Part shown: one piece after another, positions 53,468 to 63,477 of the stretch | Position numbering within the stretch: the first letter of the stretch is position 1 | Layout of the letters: every line of letters starts with the position of its first letter | Made by a program: the position numbers and the translations under genes | Notes under the pieces: model-generated | The model's input: the letters and a program-made list of their open reading frames with translations, nothing else | Database searches by the model: none | What the model was told of the DNA's origin: nothing | Assembly (NCBI RefSeq): GCF_003627055.1 | Contig: NZ_CP032624.1 | Span: 1,798,001-1,862,000, forward strand | From: Gryllotalpicola protaetiae | GTDB lineage: Bacteria > Actinomycetota > Actinomycetes > Actinomycetales > Microbacteriaceae | Reading direction: 5' to 3' | DNA length: 64,000 nt

Positions 53468-55591
53468 GTGCCTCGACGTGCGCGCGCCCGACTCGCGACG
53501 GCCGCAGCCGTCACCGCCCTGCTGACCCTCGGAACCGCGGGGGTCGCGTTCGCCTCGACCCCGTCGCCGAGTCCGGCGTGGCAACAGGTGCCCTCCGGCC
53601 CGACCGGCGGTCAGCTACCCGGTGCGACGGCCTTCGGCGACACTCCGGGTGACACGCCTGAGCAGGTCTCGTTCGTGCTCAAGGGCCAGCGCATCCAGCA
53701 GCTGAAGCAGGCCGTGCTGCGGGGCGCGCAGCCGCAGCTGTCCGTCGCCCAGTTCGCGTCGGGCTACGGGCAGTCGACGCGGGACATCGGCGAGCTGACG
53801 AGCTACCTCTCTCGCTTCGGCATCCGCTCGACCGTGTCGCCCACCCGTCTGAACGTCGTGACCAGCGGAACCGCAGCCGCCTACAACCGAGCGCTCAACG
53901 TGAGCCAGCGGCAGTACCACGTGCCGGGCCCGCGCGGCTGGAACGGGAAGCCGGGGCGGCAGCAGAACGTGCATGCGCCGACGAGAGCGCCGCAGCTGCC
54001 GCCGCAGCTGGCCGGTGACGTGACTGCGATCTTCGGTCTGAGCAACTACGCGGCGTTCACGAGCTCGGCTGCCGCGAGCGCGGGCTCAGGCGCCGCGGCT
54101 GCCGGCGGAGCTGCCGCGCCGCAGGCGATCAGCGCGGCGCGCTTCGAGGCAGCGGCCGCCGCTGCGCATCCTGCCGACGATCCCCAGTGGAACAACGAGT
54201 TCTGTGCGGAGTTCACCGGCTGGCCCATTCAGTGCAACCTGCCGAGCGACTTCGCATCGCGCTACGGGCTGGACGGCGTGACCGTGAACGGACGCCCAGG
54301 CGCCCCCGCGGCCGACGGTACCGGCCAGACGATCGGCATCGTGACCTTCGCGCCCTACGAGACCGGTGCCGCTGAGGAGTTCTGGTACAAGCAGACGCTC
54401 ACGCCGCAGCTGCCGCGCACCGTCACCGTGCGCGACGTCGACGGCGGTCCCGGACCCGTGAACGACTACTCGGCGGAGACCGACATCGACGTCGAGCAGG
54501 CGGGCGGGGTTGCGCCCGGTGCGAACATCGTGGTCTACCAGGCGCCGAACACGGACGCAGGTGCCATCGACGCGCTCTTCCAGGCCGCGGGTGAGAACGT
54601 CGCAGGCTCGGTGAGCATGAGCTGGGCCGACTCCGAGACCTTCGTCGACCTCGCGCTGGCGAACGGCGAGGCGAGCAGCGGCTGGCGGGATGCTTTCGAC
54701 CTGGTGTTCCTCGAGCTGGCTGCGCAGGGTCAGTCGACTTTCGTCGCGACCGGTGACCAGGGTCCGTACCAGGCGTATTCCGAAGACGGCATCAACACCA
54801 CGAACCTCACCGTCAACGCCTTCGCGGCGAGCCCGTTCGTCACTGCGGCGGGCGGCACCACGCTGCCGTTCGAGGTCGACTATCAGGGCGACGGGAGCGC
54901 GACCGAGCATGTGACCGTGCCGGCCGAGCGGGCATGGAGCAGCGACTACCTCTGGCAGGCGGCCGCCGACACCTGGTCGGACTACACCTACACCGACGGC
55001 GCAGACCTCTTCCTCCTCTACGGCGGCTCGGGCGCCGATGTCGGTGCCACGGGTGGCGGCTACAGCGCGCACGAGCCGATCCCTCCCTACCAACGCGCGG
55101 TCTCGGGCGGCACGAGCTTCACCGCCGTCCAGCATCTGACGCCGACCACCCCGACAACGCTTGCGCCGGGCTTCAGGCTGCCCACCGAGTGGACCGTCAA
55201 CCAGTACCCCGCGCTGGTGCACGGCAGGGCGACCGGCCGCGGGGTTCCCGACCTGTCCGCCGACGCCGACCCGAACAGCGGCTACCTCTACTACGCGCCG
55301 GTGGCCTTCGGCCTCATTCCCGGCGGCGGCGGCACGAGCTACGTGGCCCCGCAGTTCGCGGGAGCGGCGGCGGTCATCAATCAGGCGAACCATGCACGCA
55401 GCGGATTCTGGAACCCGGCGCTCTACGCCGCGGCATCCGGTCGGAACTCGCCCGTCACCCCGCTCAGCTCGGCGGGCGCCGGCAACGACAACACCTATTA
55501 CACGGGCACACCTGGCACCGTCTACAACCCGGCGACCGGTCTCGGGGTCCCCGACTTCTCGAAGATCGCCGCGGTCCTGCGCCGCCACTAG
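53468..55591 (+). CDS. Secreted S53 (sedolisin/kumamolisin) serine-carboxyl peptidase
   Basis: A 707-residue preproprotease. A signal peptide (about residues 1-30, ending VAFAS) is followed by a Pro-kumamolisin activation domain (about 50-185). The peptidase domain has the S53 catalytic set: Glu337 and Asp341 (YSAETDIDVEQ), oxyanion Asp430 (FVATGDQGP) and nucleophile Ser624 in GGTSYVAPQ. A C-terminal calcium-site region follows. Such enzymes work outside the cell at acidic pH. The alanine-rich stretch between pro- and peptidase domains (about residues 200-235) is a likely cleavage linker. It stands alone. Confidence 0.95.
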   Translation: MPRRARARLATAAAVTALLTLGTAGVAFASTPSPSPAWQQVPSGPTGGQLPGATAFGDTPGDTPEQVSFVLKGQRIQQLKQAVLRGAQPQLSVAQFASGYGQSTRDIGELTSYLSRFGIRSTVSPTRLNVVTSGTAAAYNRALNVSQRQYHVPGPRGWNGKPGRQQNVHAPTRAPQLPPQLAGDVTAIFGLSNYAAFTSSAAASAGSGAAAAGGAAAPQAISAARFEAAAAAAHPADDPQWNNEFCAEFTGWPIQCNLPSDFASRYGLDGVTVNGRPGAPAADGTGQTIGIVTFAPYETGAAEEFWYKQTLTPQLPRTVTVRDVDGGPGPVNDYSAETDIDVEQAGGVAPGANIVVYQAPNTDAGAIDALFQAAGENVAGSVSMSWADSETFVDLALANGEASSGWRDAFDLVFLELAAQGQSTFVATGDQGPYQAYSEDGINTTNLTVNAFAASPFVTAAGGTTLPFEVDYQGDGSATEHVTVPAERAWSSDYLWQAAADTWSDYTYTDGADLFLLYGGSGADVGATGGGYSAHEPIPPYQRAVSGGTSFTAVQHLTPTTPTTLAPGFRLPTEWTVNQYPALVHGRATGRGVPDLSADADPNSGYLYYAPVAFGLIPGGGGTSYVAPQFAGAAAVINQANHARSGFWNPALYAAASGRNSPVTPLSSAGAGNDNTYYTGTPGTVYNPATGLGVPDFSKIAAVLRRH

Positions 55592-55624
55592 GGATTCTTG
55601 GGCGGTGACATAGCCGCGGCCCGA

Positions 55625-55630
55625 TAGCGT
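55625..55630 (+). promoter_or_regulatory. -10 hexamer before the glycosyltransferase
   Basis: TAGCGT is eight bases from the GTG at 55639. Spacing is at the long end for a leaderless mRNA. Confidence 0.35.
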
Positions 55631-55638
55631 TCTCCCTG

Positions 55639-56361
55639 GTGACTGCGCTGGACAACGTGCTCGTGATGATTCCCACCTACAACGAGCGGGACAACCTCGA
55701 GTGGATAGTGGGGCGCGTGCGCGCGGCGCAGCCCGACGCCCATGTGCTCGTCGTCGACGACTCGTCGCCCGACGGCACCGGCGAACTGGCCGACGCGCTC
55801 GCCGCGGCGGACCCGCACGTGCACGTGCTGCATCGCCCCGGCAAGCAGGGGCTCGGCCGCGCGTACATCGAGGCGATGCGGTGGGGCGTCGCGCACGGCT
55901 ACGACGTGCTCGTCGAGCTCGACGCCGACGGGTCGCACCAGCCGGAGCAGCTGGGACGGCTGCTGGAGAAGACGGACGACGCAGACGTGGTCCTCGGGTC
56001 GCGCTGGGTGCCGGGCGGGTCGGTCGAGAACTGGCCGTGGTACCGGCAGGCGATCTCGCGCGCGGGCAGCGCCTACGCGCGCGTCGTGCTGGGGCTCGGG
56101 GTGCGCGACGTGACGGGCGGGTACCGCGCGTTCCGGGCATCCGCTCTCGATGCCCTCGACCTCGACACCGTGCACAGCCATGGGTACGCGTTCCAGGTCG
56201 ACATGCTGCAGCGCGCCGTGCGAGCGGGTCTCGACGTCGTCGAGGTGCCGATCACCTTCGTGGAGCGCGAACGCGGGGCGTCCAAGATGTCCCTCGGCAT
56301 CGTCGCAGAGGCGATGCTGCGCGTAACCGTGTGGTCTCTCACGCGCCGCCGTCGCTCGTAA
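55639..56361 (+). CDS. Polyprenol-phosphate mannosyltransferase-like GT2 enzyme
   Basis: A 240-residue cytoplasmic GT-A glycosyltransferase of the dolichol-phosphate mannose synthase (DPM1/Ppm1) type. VMIPTYNERDNLEWIV and HVLVVDDSSPDGTGELAD form the nucleotide-sugar site. ELDADGSHQPEQL supplies the DAD-type metal motif, and RDVTGGYRAFRA is the acceptor-loop signature. No Lnt-type membrane domain is fused, unlike some actinobacterial Ppm1 proteins. It would charge polyprenyl phosphate with mannose for wall glycans or protein mannosylation. Confidence 0.9.
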   Translation: MTALDNVLVMIPTYNERDNLEWIVGRVRAAQPDAHVLVVDDSSPDGTGELADALAAADPHVHVLHRPGKQGLGRAYIEAMRWGVAHGYDVLVELDADGSHQPEQLGRLLEKTDDADVVLGSRWVPGGSVENWPWYRQAISRAGSAYARVVLGLGVRDVTGGYRAFRASALDALDLDTVHSHGYAFQVDMLQRAVRAGLDVVEVPITFVERERGASKMSLGIVAEAMLRVTVWSLTRRRRS

Positions 56362-56371
56362 CGACCGGACG

Positions 56372-56377
56372 TAGGGT
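56372..56377 (+). promoter_or_regulatory. -10 hexamer of the leaderless PEBP gene
   Basis: TAGGGT is six bases from the ATG at 56384, although the gene lies only 22 bases after the glycosyltransferase stop. It may therefore have its own start as well as read-through. Confidence 0.4.
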
Positions 56378-56383
56378 CGAGTC

Positions 56384-56935
56384 ATGACCGAAAACTGGCA
56401 CGACCCGTACGCCGAGCTGGCGCAGCTGCGCGACTTCGGGTCCTTCTCCGTCACCAGCTCCTCCGTCGATCACGGCCAGCCGATTCCGGCCGTGCACCGC
56501 TCGCCCGGCCAGGGCGGCTCGTCCATCTCGCCGCAGCTCTCGTGGGCCGGTTTCCCGGCCGAGACGAAGAGCTTCGCCGTGACACAGTTCGACCCGGACG
56601 CGCCCACCACCTCAGGCTTCTGGCACTGGGCTGTCTTCAACATCCCCGCGAACGTGACCGAGCTGCCTGAGAACGCGGGCGTCCTCGGCGGCGCGAATCT
56701 GCCGGCCGGCGCCGTGATGCTGCGCAACGAGCTCGGCGAGCGCGCCTACACGGGCGCCGAGCCGCCCGCGGGCACGGGCACGCACCGCTACTTCACGGTC
56801 GTGCACGCCGTCGACGTCGACGCCCTCGACATCCCACTCGACGCGAGCCCGGCGATCCTCGGCTTCAACCTGCACTTCCACACGCTCGCCCGGGCGATCC
56901 TGGTCCCCACGGCGACTGCGGAGGACTGGCAGTAG
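56384..56935 (+). CDS. YbhB/YbcL-type PEBP (Raf kinase inhibitor-like) protein
   Basis: A 183-residue phosphatidylethanolamine-binding-protein fold. The conserved anion-pocket motifs are [21 protein letters not shown] (near residues 67-87) and the later [15 protein letters not shown]. There is no signal peptide. The bacterial family has no agreed function; ligand binding or kinase/protease modulation has been suggested. It is convergent with the LysE gene. Confidence 0.92.
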   Translation: MTENWHDPYAELAQLRDFGSFSVTSSSVDHGQPIPAVHRSPGQGGSSISPQLSWAGFPAETKSFAVTQFDPDAPTTSGFWHWAVFNIPANVTELPENAGVLGGANLPAGAVMLRNELGERAYTGAEPPAGTGTHRYFTVVHAVDVDALDIPLDASPAILGFNLHFHTLARAILVPTATAEDWQ

Positions 56936-57039
56936 TCCTGTAGTCCTTCTTTCCCGCAGTTCCTGCACCCGAGGGCTGAGTTCAGGTCGCTCCGCAGCGC
57001 GGACGGGGACCCGAGCCCACCCCACGGGGCGTCCGAGGC

Positions 57040-57675
57040 TCAGGTAGCGCGGCGGGCGAAGGCCAGGACCCCGCCGAGCGCGATCATCATCGCGCCGCCG
57101 GTCGCCGAGAGGGTCTCGATGCGGCGCGGGCTTCGGGCGAACCAGTCGCGCGCCGAGCCCGCGATGAGAGCCCAGACGCTGTCAGAGCAGAACGCGATCA
57201 GGCCGAAGAGCAGACCCAGGATGCCGAGCTGAAGCGGCACCGGCCCGGCATCGGGCGACGCGAACTGCGGCAGCACGGCGACGAAGAACGCGAGCGTCTT
57301 CGGGTTGGTGAACCCCACGATCACGGCCTGGCCGAAGATGCGGCGAAGAGGTGCCGGTGAGGCATCCGTCGCCACCGCCGCCTTCGCCTTGCGTTGCAGG
57401 ATCGTGCGTACTCCGAGGTAGACCAGGTACGCGGCGCCCGCGAATTTCACGATGGTGAAGGCGACATCGGATGCCGCGACCAGCGCCCCCACCCCCAGAG
57501 CCACCGCCGCGACGAGCCCGAGCGAGCCGAGCGTGTTGCCCGCGACGCTCGTGATCCCGGCCGCGCGCCCCAGGGCGATCGACCGGCCGAGAGTGAACAG
57601 CACGCTCGGCCCGGGGATCACGATCAGCACAAAAGCCGCCGCGGCGAAGGTGAGCAGCGTTGTGGGGGAGGGCAT
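57040..57675 (-). CDS. LysE/RhtB-family amino acid exporter
   Basis: A 211-residue membrane protein with about six helices. The start FAAAAFVLIVIPGPSVLFTLGRSIALG carries the family motif (P-GPS/N), and FTNPKTLAFFVAVLPQF is the second conserved block. It probably exports an amino acid or related metabolite by proton antiport. TACCCT on the minus strand, six bases before the ATG, points to a leaderless mRNA. It is divergent from prpD with a 43-base gap. Confidence 0.9.
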   Translation of the reverse strand: MPSPTTLLTFAAAAFVLIVIPGPSVLFTLGRSIALGRAAGITSVAGNTLGSLGLVAAVALGVGALVAASDVAFTIVKFAGAAYLVYLGVRTILQRKAKAAVATDASPAPLRRIFGQAVIVGFTNPKTLAFFVAVLPQFASPDAGPVPLQLGILGLLFGLIAFCSDSVWALIAGSARDWFARSPRRIETLSATGGAMMIALGGVLAFARRAT

Positions 57676-57681
57676 GTCATC

Positions 57682-57712
57682 AGGGTAGGAGTCGCGCGCC
57701 CCTCGGTAGGGT
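57682..57712. promoter_or_regulatory. Back-to-back leaderless promoters of lysE-like and prpD genes
   Basis: TACCCT (minus, 57682-57687) is six bases from the LysE ATG (57675), and TAGGGT (plus, 57707-57712) is six bases from the prpD GTG (57719). The -35 region expected for prpD would overlap the minus-strand -10, so the two promoters may compete. Confidence 0.5.
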
Positions 57713-57718
57713 GACCAC

Positions 57719-59254
57719 GTGGAAACGCATCACGTCCGAGTCCATCGCAGCGACGAGAACCTGGCCAGAGAAGACCAGCTCGCCTGGAAGATCGCGCAGC
57801 TCGCGGCCGACAGCACCCCGGCCGACGACGACGTCGCCGAGATGGTCGTGAACCGGGTCATCGACAACGCGGCGGTGGCCGCGGCATCCCTCGTGCGCGC
57901 AGCGCCCGCCGCCGCCCGCGCGCAGGCGCTCGCCCACCCCGTCTCCATCGGCGGGGCCGGCGCGACCGTGTTCGGTGCCGCGCTGAACCGGCGCGCGTCG
58001 GTCGAGTGGGCCGCCTGGGCGAACGGCGTGGCCGTGCGCGAGCTCGACTTCCACGACACCTTCCTGGCGGCGGAGTACTCGCACCCGGGCGACAACATCC
58101 CGCCCGTGGTCGCCGTCGCGCAGCATGCGGCGGCCCGCGGCCTGACCGGGGCCGATGTCGTGCGCGGCATCGCGACGGGCTACGAGGTGCAGATCGATCT
58201 CGCCCGCGCGATCAGCCTGCACGCGCACAAGATCGACCACGTGGCGCATCTCGGCCCGAGCGCGGCGGCGGGCATCGGCGCGCTGCTGGGGCTCGAAGCA
58301 TCCGTCATCTACCAGGCCATCGGGCAGGCGCTGCACACGACGACCGCGACGCGCCAGTCGCGCAAGGGCGAGATCTCGTCGTGGAAGGCGTACGCGCCGG
58401 CCTTCGCCGGGAAGATGGCGGTCGAGGCGGTCGACCGCGCGATGCGGGGCCAGACCAGCCCGACGCCCATCTGGGAGGGCGAGGACGGGGTCATCGCCTG
58501 GCTGCTGGACGGGCCGGATGCGTCGTACGACGTCTCGCTCCCAGCTGTCGGCGAGGCGAAGCGCGCCATCCTCGACTCGTTCACGAAGGAGCACTCGGCC
58601 GAGTACCAGGCCCAGGCCTGGATCGACCTGGCCCGCAGACTGCACGACGAGTACCCGCTGATCTTCGACGACGTCGCGCGTGTCGAGAAGATCGTGCTGA
58701 AGACCTCGCACCACACACACTTCGTGATCGGCTCTGGGGCGAACGACCCGCAGAAGTACTCGCCGGATGCCTCGCGCGAGACCCTCGACCACTCGATCCC
58801 GTACATCTTCACCGTCGCCCTGCAGGACGGCGGCTTCGATCACGAGACCTCGTACGCGCCCGAGCGCGCGCACCGGCCCGACACCGTCGCCCTGTGGAAG
58901 AAGGTGACCACCGTCGAGGACCCCGAGTGGACCAGGCGGTACCACTCGCTCGACCCCACCGAGCAGGCGTTCGGCGGCGCGATCGAGGTCACCTTCACCG
59001 ACGGCTCGGTGATCGACGAAGAAATCGCGGTCGCCGACGCGCACCCGCAGGGCGCGCGGCCGTTCGCCCGCGCCGACTACGTGCGCAAGTTCCGCACGCT
59101 GGCCGCGCCCGCGCTCGAGCCGGAGGAGATCGAGCGCTTCCTCGACGTCGCGCAGCGACTGCCCGAGCTGACTGCTGACGAGCTCGGGCAGCTGACCATC
59201 GTCGCGAAGTACGGGTATCTGGCTCAGGCATCCGCACCCGACGGGCTGTTCTGA
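57719..59254 (+). CDS. prpD: 2-Methylcitrate dehydratase (MmgE/PrpD family)
   Basis: A 511-residue enzyme dehydrating 2-methylcitrate to 2-methyl-cis-aconitate in propionate catabolism. [21 protein letters not shown] with its HD pair and the later [27 protein letters not shown] are MmgE/PrpD signatures, and the length is that of PrpD. The GTG start follows a TAGGGT -10 at six bases. The stop overlaps the prpB start (TGATG). Confidence 0.93.
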   Translation: METHHVRVHRSDENLAREDQLAWKIAQLAADSTPADDDVAEMVVNRVIDNAAVAAASLVRAAPAAARAQALAHPVSIGGAGATVFGAALNRRASVEWAAWANGVAVRELDFHDTFLAAEYSHPGDNIPPVVAVAQHAAARGLTGADVVRGIATGYEVQIDLARAISLHAHKIDHVAHLGPSAAAGIGALLGLEASVIYQAIGQALHTTTATRQSRKGEISSWKAYAPAFAGKMAVEAVDRAMRGQTSPTPIWEGEDGVIAWLLDGPDASYDVSLPAVGEAKRAILDSFTKEHSAEYQAQAWIDLARRLHDEYPLIFDDVARVEKIVLKTSHHTHFVIGSGANDPQKYSPDASRETLDHSIPYIFTVALQDGGFDHETSYAPERAHRPDTVALWKKVTTVEDPEWTRRYHSLDPTEQAFGGAIEVTFTDGSVIDEEIAVADAHPQGARPFARADYVRKFRTLAAPALEPEEIERFLDVAQRLPELTADELGQLTIVAKYGYLAQASAPDGLF

Positions 59255-60156
59255 TGCTCTACGCCACGCAGACGGCCGCCGCCAAGCGCGCCGCGTTCCG
59301 CGAGCGGCTCGCGGCCGGTGAGCTGCTGCGCTTTCCCGGCGCGTTCAACCCGCTGTCGGCGCGGCTGATCGAGCAGCGCGGCTTCGACGGGGTCTACGTC
59401 TCGGGCGCCGTGCTGTCGGCCGATCTCGGCCTGCCCGACATCGGGCTCACGACGCTCACCGAGGTCGCAGGCCGCACGCACCAGATCGCGCGCATGACCG
59501 AGCTGCCGACGCTGGTCGACGTCGACACCGGCTTCGGCGAGCCGATGAACGTCGCGCGCACGGTGCAGGAGCTCGAGGATGCCGGAGCCGGCGGCATCCA
59601 CATCGAAGACCAGGTGAACCCGAAGCGCTGCGGCCACCTCGACGGCAAAGAGGTCGTCGACGACGAGACGGCGATCAAGCGGGTGCGCGCGGCCGTCGAC
59701 GGCCGCCGCGACCCGAATCTGCTCATCATGGCGCGAACGGATGCCAGGGGCGCCGTCGGCCTGCCGGCCGCCATCGACCGCATGAAGGCCCTGGTGGATG
59801 CCGGCGCCGACGCGATCTTCCCCGAGGCGATGACCTCGCTCGACGAGTTCGCCGCGGTGCGGGCGGCCGTCGACGTGCCGATCCTGGCGAACATGACGGA
59901 GTTCGGGAAGTCGGAGCTGTTCACCGTGTCGCAGCTCGCCGACGTCGGCGTCAACATCGTGATCTGGCCGGTCTCGCTGCTGCGGCTCGCGATGGGGGCG
60001 GCCCTGCGCGGGCTCGACGAGCTCGACGCCCAGGGTTCACTCGCCCGCCTGACCGGGCAGATGCAGCACCGGGCAGACTTGTACGAGCTGATCGACTACG
60101 AGGGCTACAACGCGTTCGACTCCGGCATCTTCAATTTCAACCTCACGAAGGAGTGA
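59254..60156 (+). CDS. prpB: Methylisocitrate lyase
   Basis: A 300-residue enzyme of the isocitrate lyase/PEP mutase family cleaving 2-methylisocitrate to pyruvate and succinate. The catalytic loop is KRCGH (NPKRCGHLDGK, near residue 126). VDVDTGFGEPMNVARTV supplies the metal-binding Asp residues, and the N-terminal FPGAFNPLSARLIEQRGFDGVYVSGA is typical of PrpB. It is coupled to prpD; prpC follows after three bases. Confidence 0.95.
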   Translation: MLYATQTAAAKRAAFRERLAAGELLRFPGAFNPLSARLIEQRGFDGVYVSGAVLSADLGLPDIGLTTLTEVAGRTHQIARMTELPTLVDVDTGFGEPMNVARTVQELEDAGAGGIHIEDQVNPKRCGHLDGKEVVDDETAIKRVRAAVDGRRDPNLLIMARTDARGAVGLPAAIDRMKALVDAGADAIFPEAMTSLDEFAAVRAAVDVPILANMTEFGKSELFTVSQLADVGVNIVIWPVSLLRLAMGAALRGLDELDAQGSLARLTGQMQHRADLYELIDYEGYNAFDSGIFNFNLTKE

Positions 60157-60159
60157 CGG

Positions 60160-61293
60160 ATGACTGACCAGATCGAGATTCACAAGGGGCTCGCCGGCGT
60201 CGTCGTCGACACGACCGACATCTCGTCGGTGAATCAGGAGACGAACTCGCTGCTGTACCGCGGCTACCCCGTGCAGGAGCTCGCCGCCAAGTGCTCCTTC
60301 GAGCAGGTCGCCTATCTGCTGTGGCACGGCGAGCTGCCGACCGCCGACGAGCTCGAGGGCTTCGAGGCCGTCGAGCGCGGCCAGCGCGCGTTGAGGCCGG
60401 AGGTACAGGCGCTCATCGAGCAGACGCCGGTGTCGGGGCATCCGATGGACGTGCTGCGCACCGCGGTCAGCCTGCTCGGCGCTCTCGAGACCCGGTTCCC
60501 GGACGACGAGCGCAGCGACTACGAGAAATCCGTTCGCCTGTTCGCGCAGCTGCCAGCGATCGTCGCGTACGACCAGCGGCATCGTCACGGCATGGATCCG
60601 GTGCCGGCGCGCGAAGACCTCGACTACGCGTCCAACTTCCTCTGGATGACCTTCGGCGAGCTGCCCGACCAGACCGTCATCGACGCGTTCCGGGTGTCGC
60701 TCGTGCTGTACGCCGAGCACTCGTTCAACGCGTCGACGTTCACGGCGCGGGTCGTCGCCTCGACACTGTCAGACCTGCACTCGGGTGTGGTCGCCGCGAT
60801 CGGCGCGCTCAAGGGGCCGCTGCACGGCGGTGCCAACGAGGCCGTGATGGCGACCTTCAGCGAGATCGGCTCTGCCGACCGTGCCGAGGCCTGGCTCGAG
60901 GACGCGCTCGCGAGCAAGAAGAAGATCATGGGCTTCGGCCACCGCGTCTACAAGAACGGCGACTCGCGGGTGCCGACCATGAAGGCGGCGCTCGACTCGC
61001 TCGTCGACTACTACAACCGGCCCGACCTGCTGGAGCTCTACACGGCGCTCGAGCAGGCGATGGGCGACGCCAAGAACATCAAGCCGAACCTGGATTACCC
61101 GTCGGGCCCCGCCTACCACCTGATGGGCTTCGACACCCCGACGTTCACCCCGATCTTCGCTGCGGCGCGCGTCACCGGTTGGACGGCCCACTTCATCGAA
61201 CAGCAAGCCCACAACTCGCTGATCCGCCCGCTCTCGCAGTACACGGGGCCCGCGCAGCGCGGTGTGAGGCCGACCGGCCGCGGCCTCGGCTGA
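60160..61293 (+). CDS. prpC: 2-Methylcitrate synthase
   Basis: A 377-residue citrate-synthase-family enzyme condensing propionyl-CoA with oxaloacetate. KGLAGVVVDTTDIS is the usual PrpC N-terminus. The active-site histidines lie in PLHGGANEAV and MGFGHRVYKNGDSR, with the catalytic Asp in MGFDTPTFTPIFAAAR. The order prpD-prpB-prpC gives a complete 2-methylcitrate cycle apart from a shared aconitase and acyl-CoA synthetase. No PrpR-type regulator is adjacent. It converges on the GH3 gene with a 3-base gap. Confidence 0.93.
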   Translation: MTDQIEIHKGLAGVVVDTTDISSVNQETNSLLYRGYPVQELAAKCSFEQVAYLLWHGELPTADELEGFEAVERGQRALRPEVQALIEQTPVSGHPMDVLRTAVSLLGALETRFPDDERSDYEKSVRLFAQLPAIVAYDQRHRHGMDPVPAREDLDYASNFLWMTFGELPDQTVIDAFRVSLVLYAEHSFNASTFTARVVASTLSDLHSGVVAAIGALKGPLHGGANEAVMATFSEIGSADRAEAWLEDALASKKKIMGFGHRVYKNGDSRVPTMKAALDSLVDYYNRPDLLELYTALEQAMGDAKNIKPNLDYPSGPAYHLMGFDTPTFTPIFAAARVTGWTAHFIEQQAHNSLIRPLSQYTGPAQRGVRPTGRGLG

Positions 61294-61296
61294 GGC

Positions 61297-63438
61297 TCAG
61301 CGACCGAACGTGCGCCCGGCGAGGTTCACCACCCTCGCGGCCTCGACGCCGTCGGCGGCCTTCGCGAGCGCGACCCGATGCGGGCCGTCTGCGATCCGCC
61401 AGGCGCCGACCGCGGTGTCGTACGTCGCCAGCAGCCGGGGGTCTGCGGTGACGGTGACCGTCTGCGACTCCCCGGGCCCGAGCTCGACGCGCTGGAATCC
61501 GATCAATCGCTGTCGCCGAGTCCCGACCGCATCGGTGAGGTAGAGCTGGGGCACGTCCGCGCCCGCGCGCTCACCGATGTTCGTCACGGTGAAGGTGGCG
61601 GTAACCGTCTCGCCGCCTTCGACACGCAGCTCGTCGTAGGCGAAGCTCGTGTAGCTCAGGCCGTGGCCGAAGGCGAACAGCGGTTTCTCTCCGGTCTTCG
61701 CGAACCAGCGATAGCCGACCTCGGCGCCCTCCGCGTAGTCGATCGTGACGGCGGTGCCCCAGGGCGTTCCGAGTCCGGGCAGTTCGGGGCGCGGCGTCTG
61801 AGAGAGGTCGGCGGGGAAGCTGATCGGCAGCCGGCCGGACGGATTGACGACACCGGCGAGGACTTCAGCGATGGCCTGACCGCCGGCCTGCCCCGGGTAC
61901 CACGCCTCGACGATCGCGCGCACGCGATCCTTCCATGGCATCACCACGGGGTTCCCCGTCTCGAGCACCACGACCGTGTTCGGATTCGCGGCGGCGACAG
62001 CCTCGATGACCGCGTCCTGCCCCCAGGGAAGCGCGAGGTCGGGGTCGTCGAATCCCTCCGAGTCGACCTTGATGGCGAAGACGATCGCCAGGTCCGCGTG
62101 GGCGGCTGCGAGTGCGGATTCGGCCGGACTCATGCCGGGGTCGTATTCGAAGTGCGCGTTCGGAAGAAGCCTGCGGAGCTCGGCGAGGGGCGAGGACGGG
62201 TGCAGATACAGGTTCCGCCCGACCCCCATCACGCCGGGGCCGCCGATTCTGATCACCTCGGCGTACCCGTCGGGCGGCACGACCGCGCTCGAGCCGCACC
62301 CGCTGGCGACGCCGAGCTGCGCGTGCCCGCCGATCACGACGATCGTGAGCGCCGCGTCGGGCGCGAGTGGAAGGGTGCCGTCGTTCTGCAGCAGCACGAT
62401 CCCCTGCCGAGCGGTCTTCAACGCGATCTCGTGATGCGCGGCCAGGTCGATCTCGGGGGCTGACGCCCATCGATCGACCCCGACCGCGAACATCGAGCGA
62501 AGAATCCGCCTGACCATGTCGGAAAGCCGCTCTGCGGGGAGCCCGCCGTCGCGGTGGGCCGCGCGCAGACGGTCGGTGAACCACTCGGTCTGCCACATCA
62601 TGAGGTCGAGTTGCAGGCCGGATTCCTGGTCGAGACCCGCGAGCGCGGCCTCCCAGCCGGGGGTGCCGCCCCAGTCGGACATCACCCAGCCGCGGAATCC
62701 CCAGGTGCGCTTGAGCAGGTCGATCAGCGCGCGGTTTCCGCCGGCGTATTCGCCGTTGATCTTGTTGTACCCGGTCATCACTGCGCCGGGCTGCGACAGC
62801 TCGAGGGCGAGTTCGAAGGCGAGCAGATCGGACTCCCGATGCGCTGCCGGGTCGATGATCGCGTCGAGCCAGTGACGGTTCGTCTCGTTGCAGTTCAGCG
62901 AGTAGTGCTTGATGGTCGAGATCACACTTTCGTCCTGGATGCCGTTGATCGACTCTGCGCAGAGGACCGCGCTGAGCAGCGGGTCCTCAGACAGGTACTC
63001 GAAGTTGCGTCCGTTGCGGGGGTCGCGCTGAAGGTTGACGCCGCCCGCGAGCTGGATGTTGAAGCCGCGGCTGCGCGCCTCGCGGCCGAGCATGCCGCCC
63101 GAGGTGCGCGCGAGCACCGGATCGAACGTCGCGCCGAGCGCGATGCCGGCTGGCAGGGCGGTCGCGCCGTCCCCTGGGCGATAGCCGGGGTTCGTGACGC
63201 CGAGACTCGCGTCGCTCATGAGCTGCGCAGGCACCCCGAGGCGCGCGACGCCCGGCACGTAGCCGGCGCTCATCGGCGTTCCCTCAGGAATCCGCTCGTC
63301 GCGGACGGTGACCACGTCGTTCGTGCCCATCACGCTGACCAGGAGCGAGAACCGCTCGTCGTCGGTCATCTGCTGTTCGATCTCACGCGCCCGCTCATCG
63401 GCTGATGATGTCGTCGCTGCCTGCTCGGTCGTGAGCAC
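61297..63438 (-). CDS. Glycoside hydrolase family 3 protein (beta-glucosidase-like)
   Basis: A 713-residue GH3 enzyme. I choose GTG 63438 (VLTTEQAATTS) because AAGAGGAGG lies five bases upstream; ATG 63471 is in frame. The N-terminal barrel has the nucleophile Asp255 in WVMSDWGGTPGWEAAL and KHYSLNCNETNRHWLD. The second domain (AVVPPDGYAEVIR) and a C-terminal Fn3-like domain (TFTVTNIGERAGADVPQLYL) follow. There is no signal peptide, so it acts inside the cell on an imported beta-glycoside. It is divergent from a TetR gene. Confidence 0.94.
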   Translation of the reverse strand: MLTTEQAATTSSADERAREIEQQMTDDERFSLLVSVMGTNDVVTVRDERIPEGTPMSAGYVPGVARLGVPAQLMSDASLGVTNPGYRPGDGATALPAGIALGATFDPVLARTSGGMLGREARSRGFNIQLAGGVNLQRDPRNGRNFEYLSEDPLLSAVLCAESINGIQDESVISTIKHYSLNCNETNRHWLDAIIDPAAHRESDLLAFELALELSQPGAVMTGYNKINGEYAGGNRALIDLLKRTWGFRGWVMSDWGGTPGWEAALAGLDQESGLQLDLMMWQTEWFTDRLRAAHRDGGLPAERLSDMVRRILRSMFAVGVDRWASAPEIDLAAHHEIALKTARQGIVLLQNDGTLPLAPDAALTIVVIGGHAQLGVASGCGSSAVVPPDGYAEVIRIGGPGVMGVGRNLYLHPSSPLAELRRLLPNAHFEYDPGMSPAESALAAAHADLAIVFAIKVDSEGFDDPDLALPWGQDAVIEAVAAANPNTVVVLETGNPVVMPWKDRVRAIVEAWYPGQAGGQAIAEVLAGVVNPSGRLPISFPADLSQTPRPELPGLGTPWGTAVTIDYAEGAEVGYRWFAKTGEKPLFAFGHGLSYTSFAYDELRVEGGETVTATFTVTNIGERAGADVPQLYLTDAVGTRRQRLIGFQRVELGPGESQTVTVTADPRLLATYDTAVGAWRIADGPHRVALAKAADGVEAARVVNLAGRTFGR

Positions 63439-63477
63439 CGGAGCCTCCTCTTGTCCGTTCCAGGTGTGCAAGTTGGC

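Noticed and set aside
54086-56140. A roughly 680-residue open frame opposite the S53 protease
   Set aside because: The plus-strand protease has a signal peptide, prodomain and full catalytic set; the minus frame is an Arg-rich shadow.
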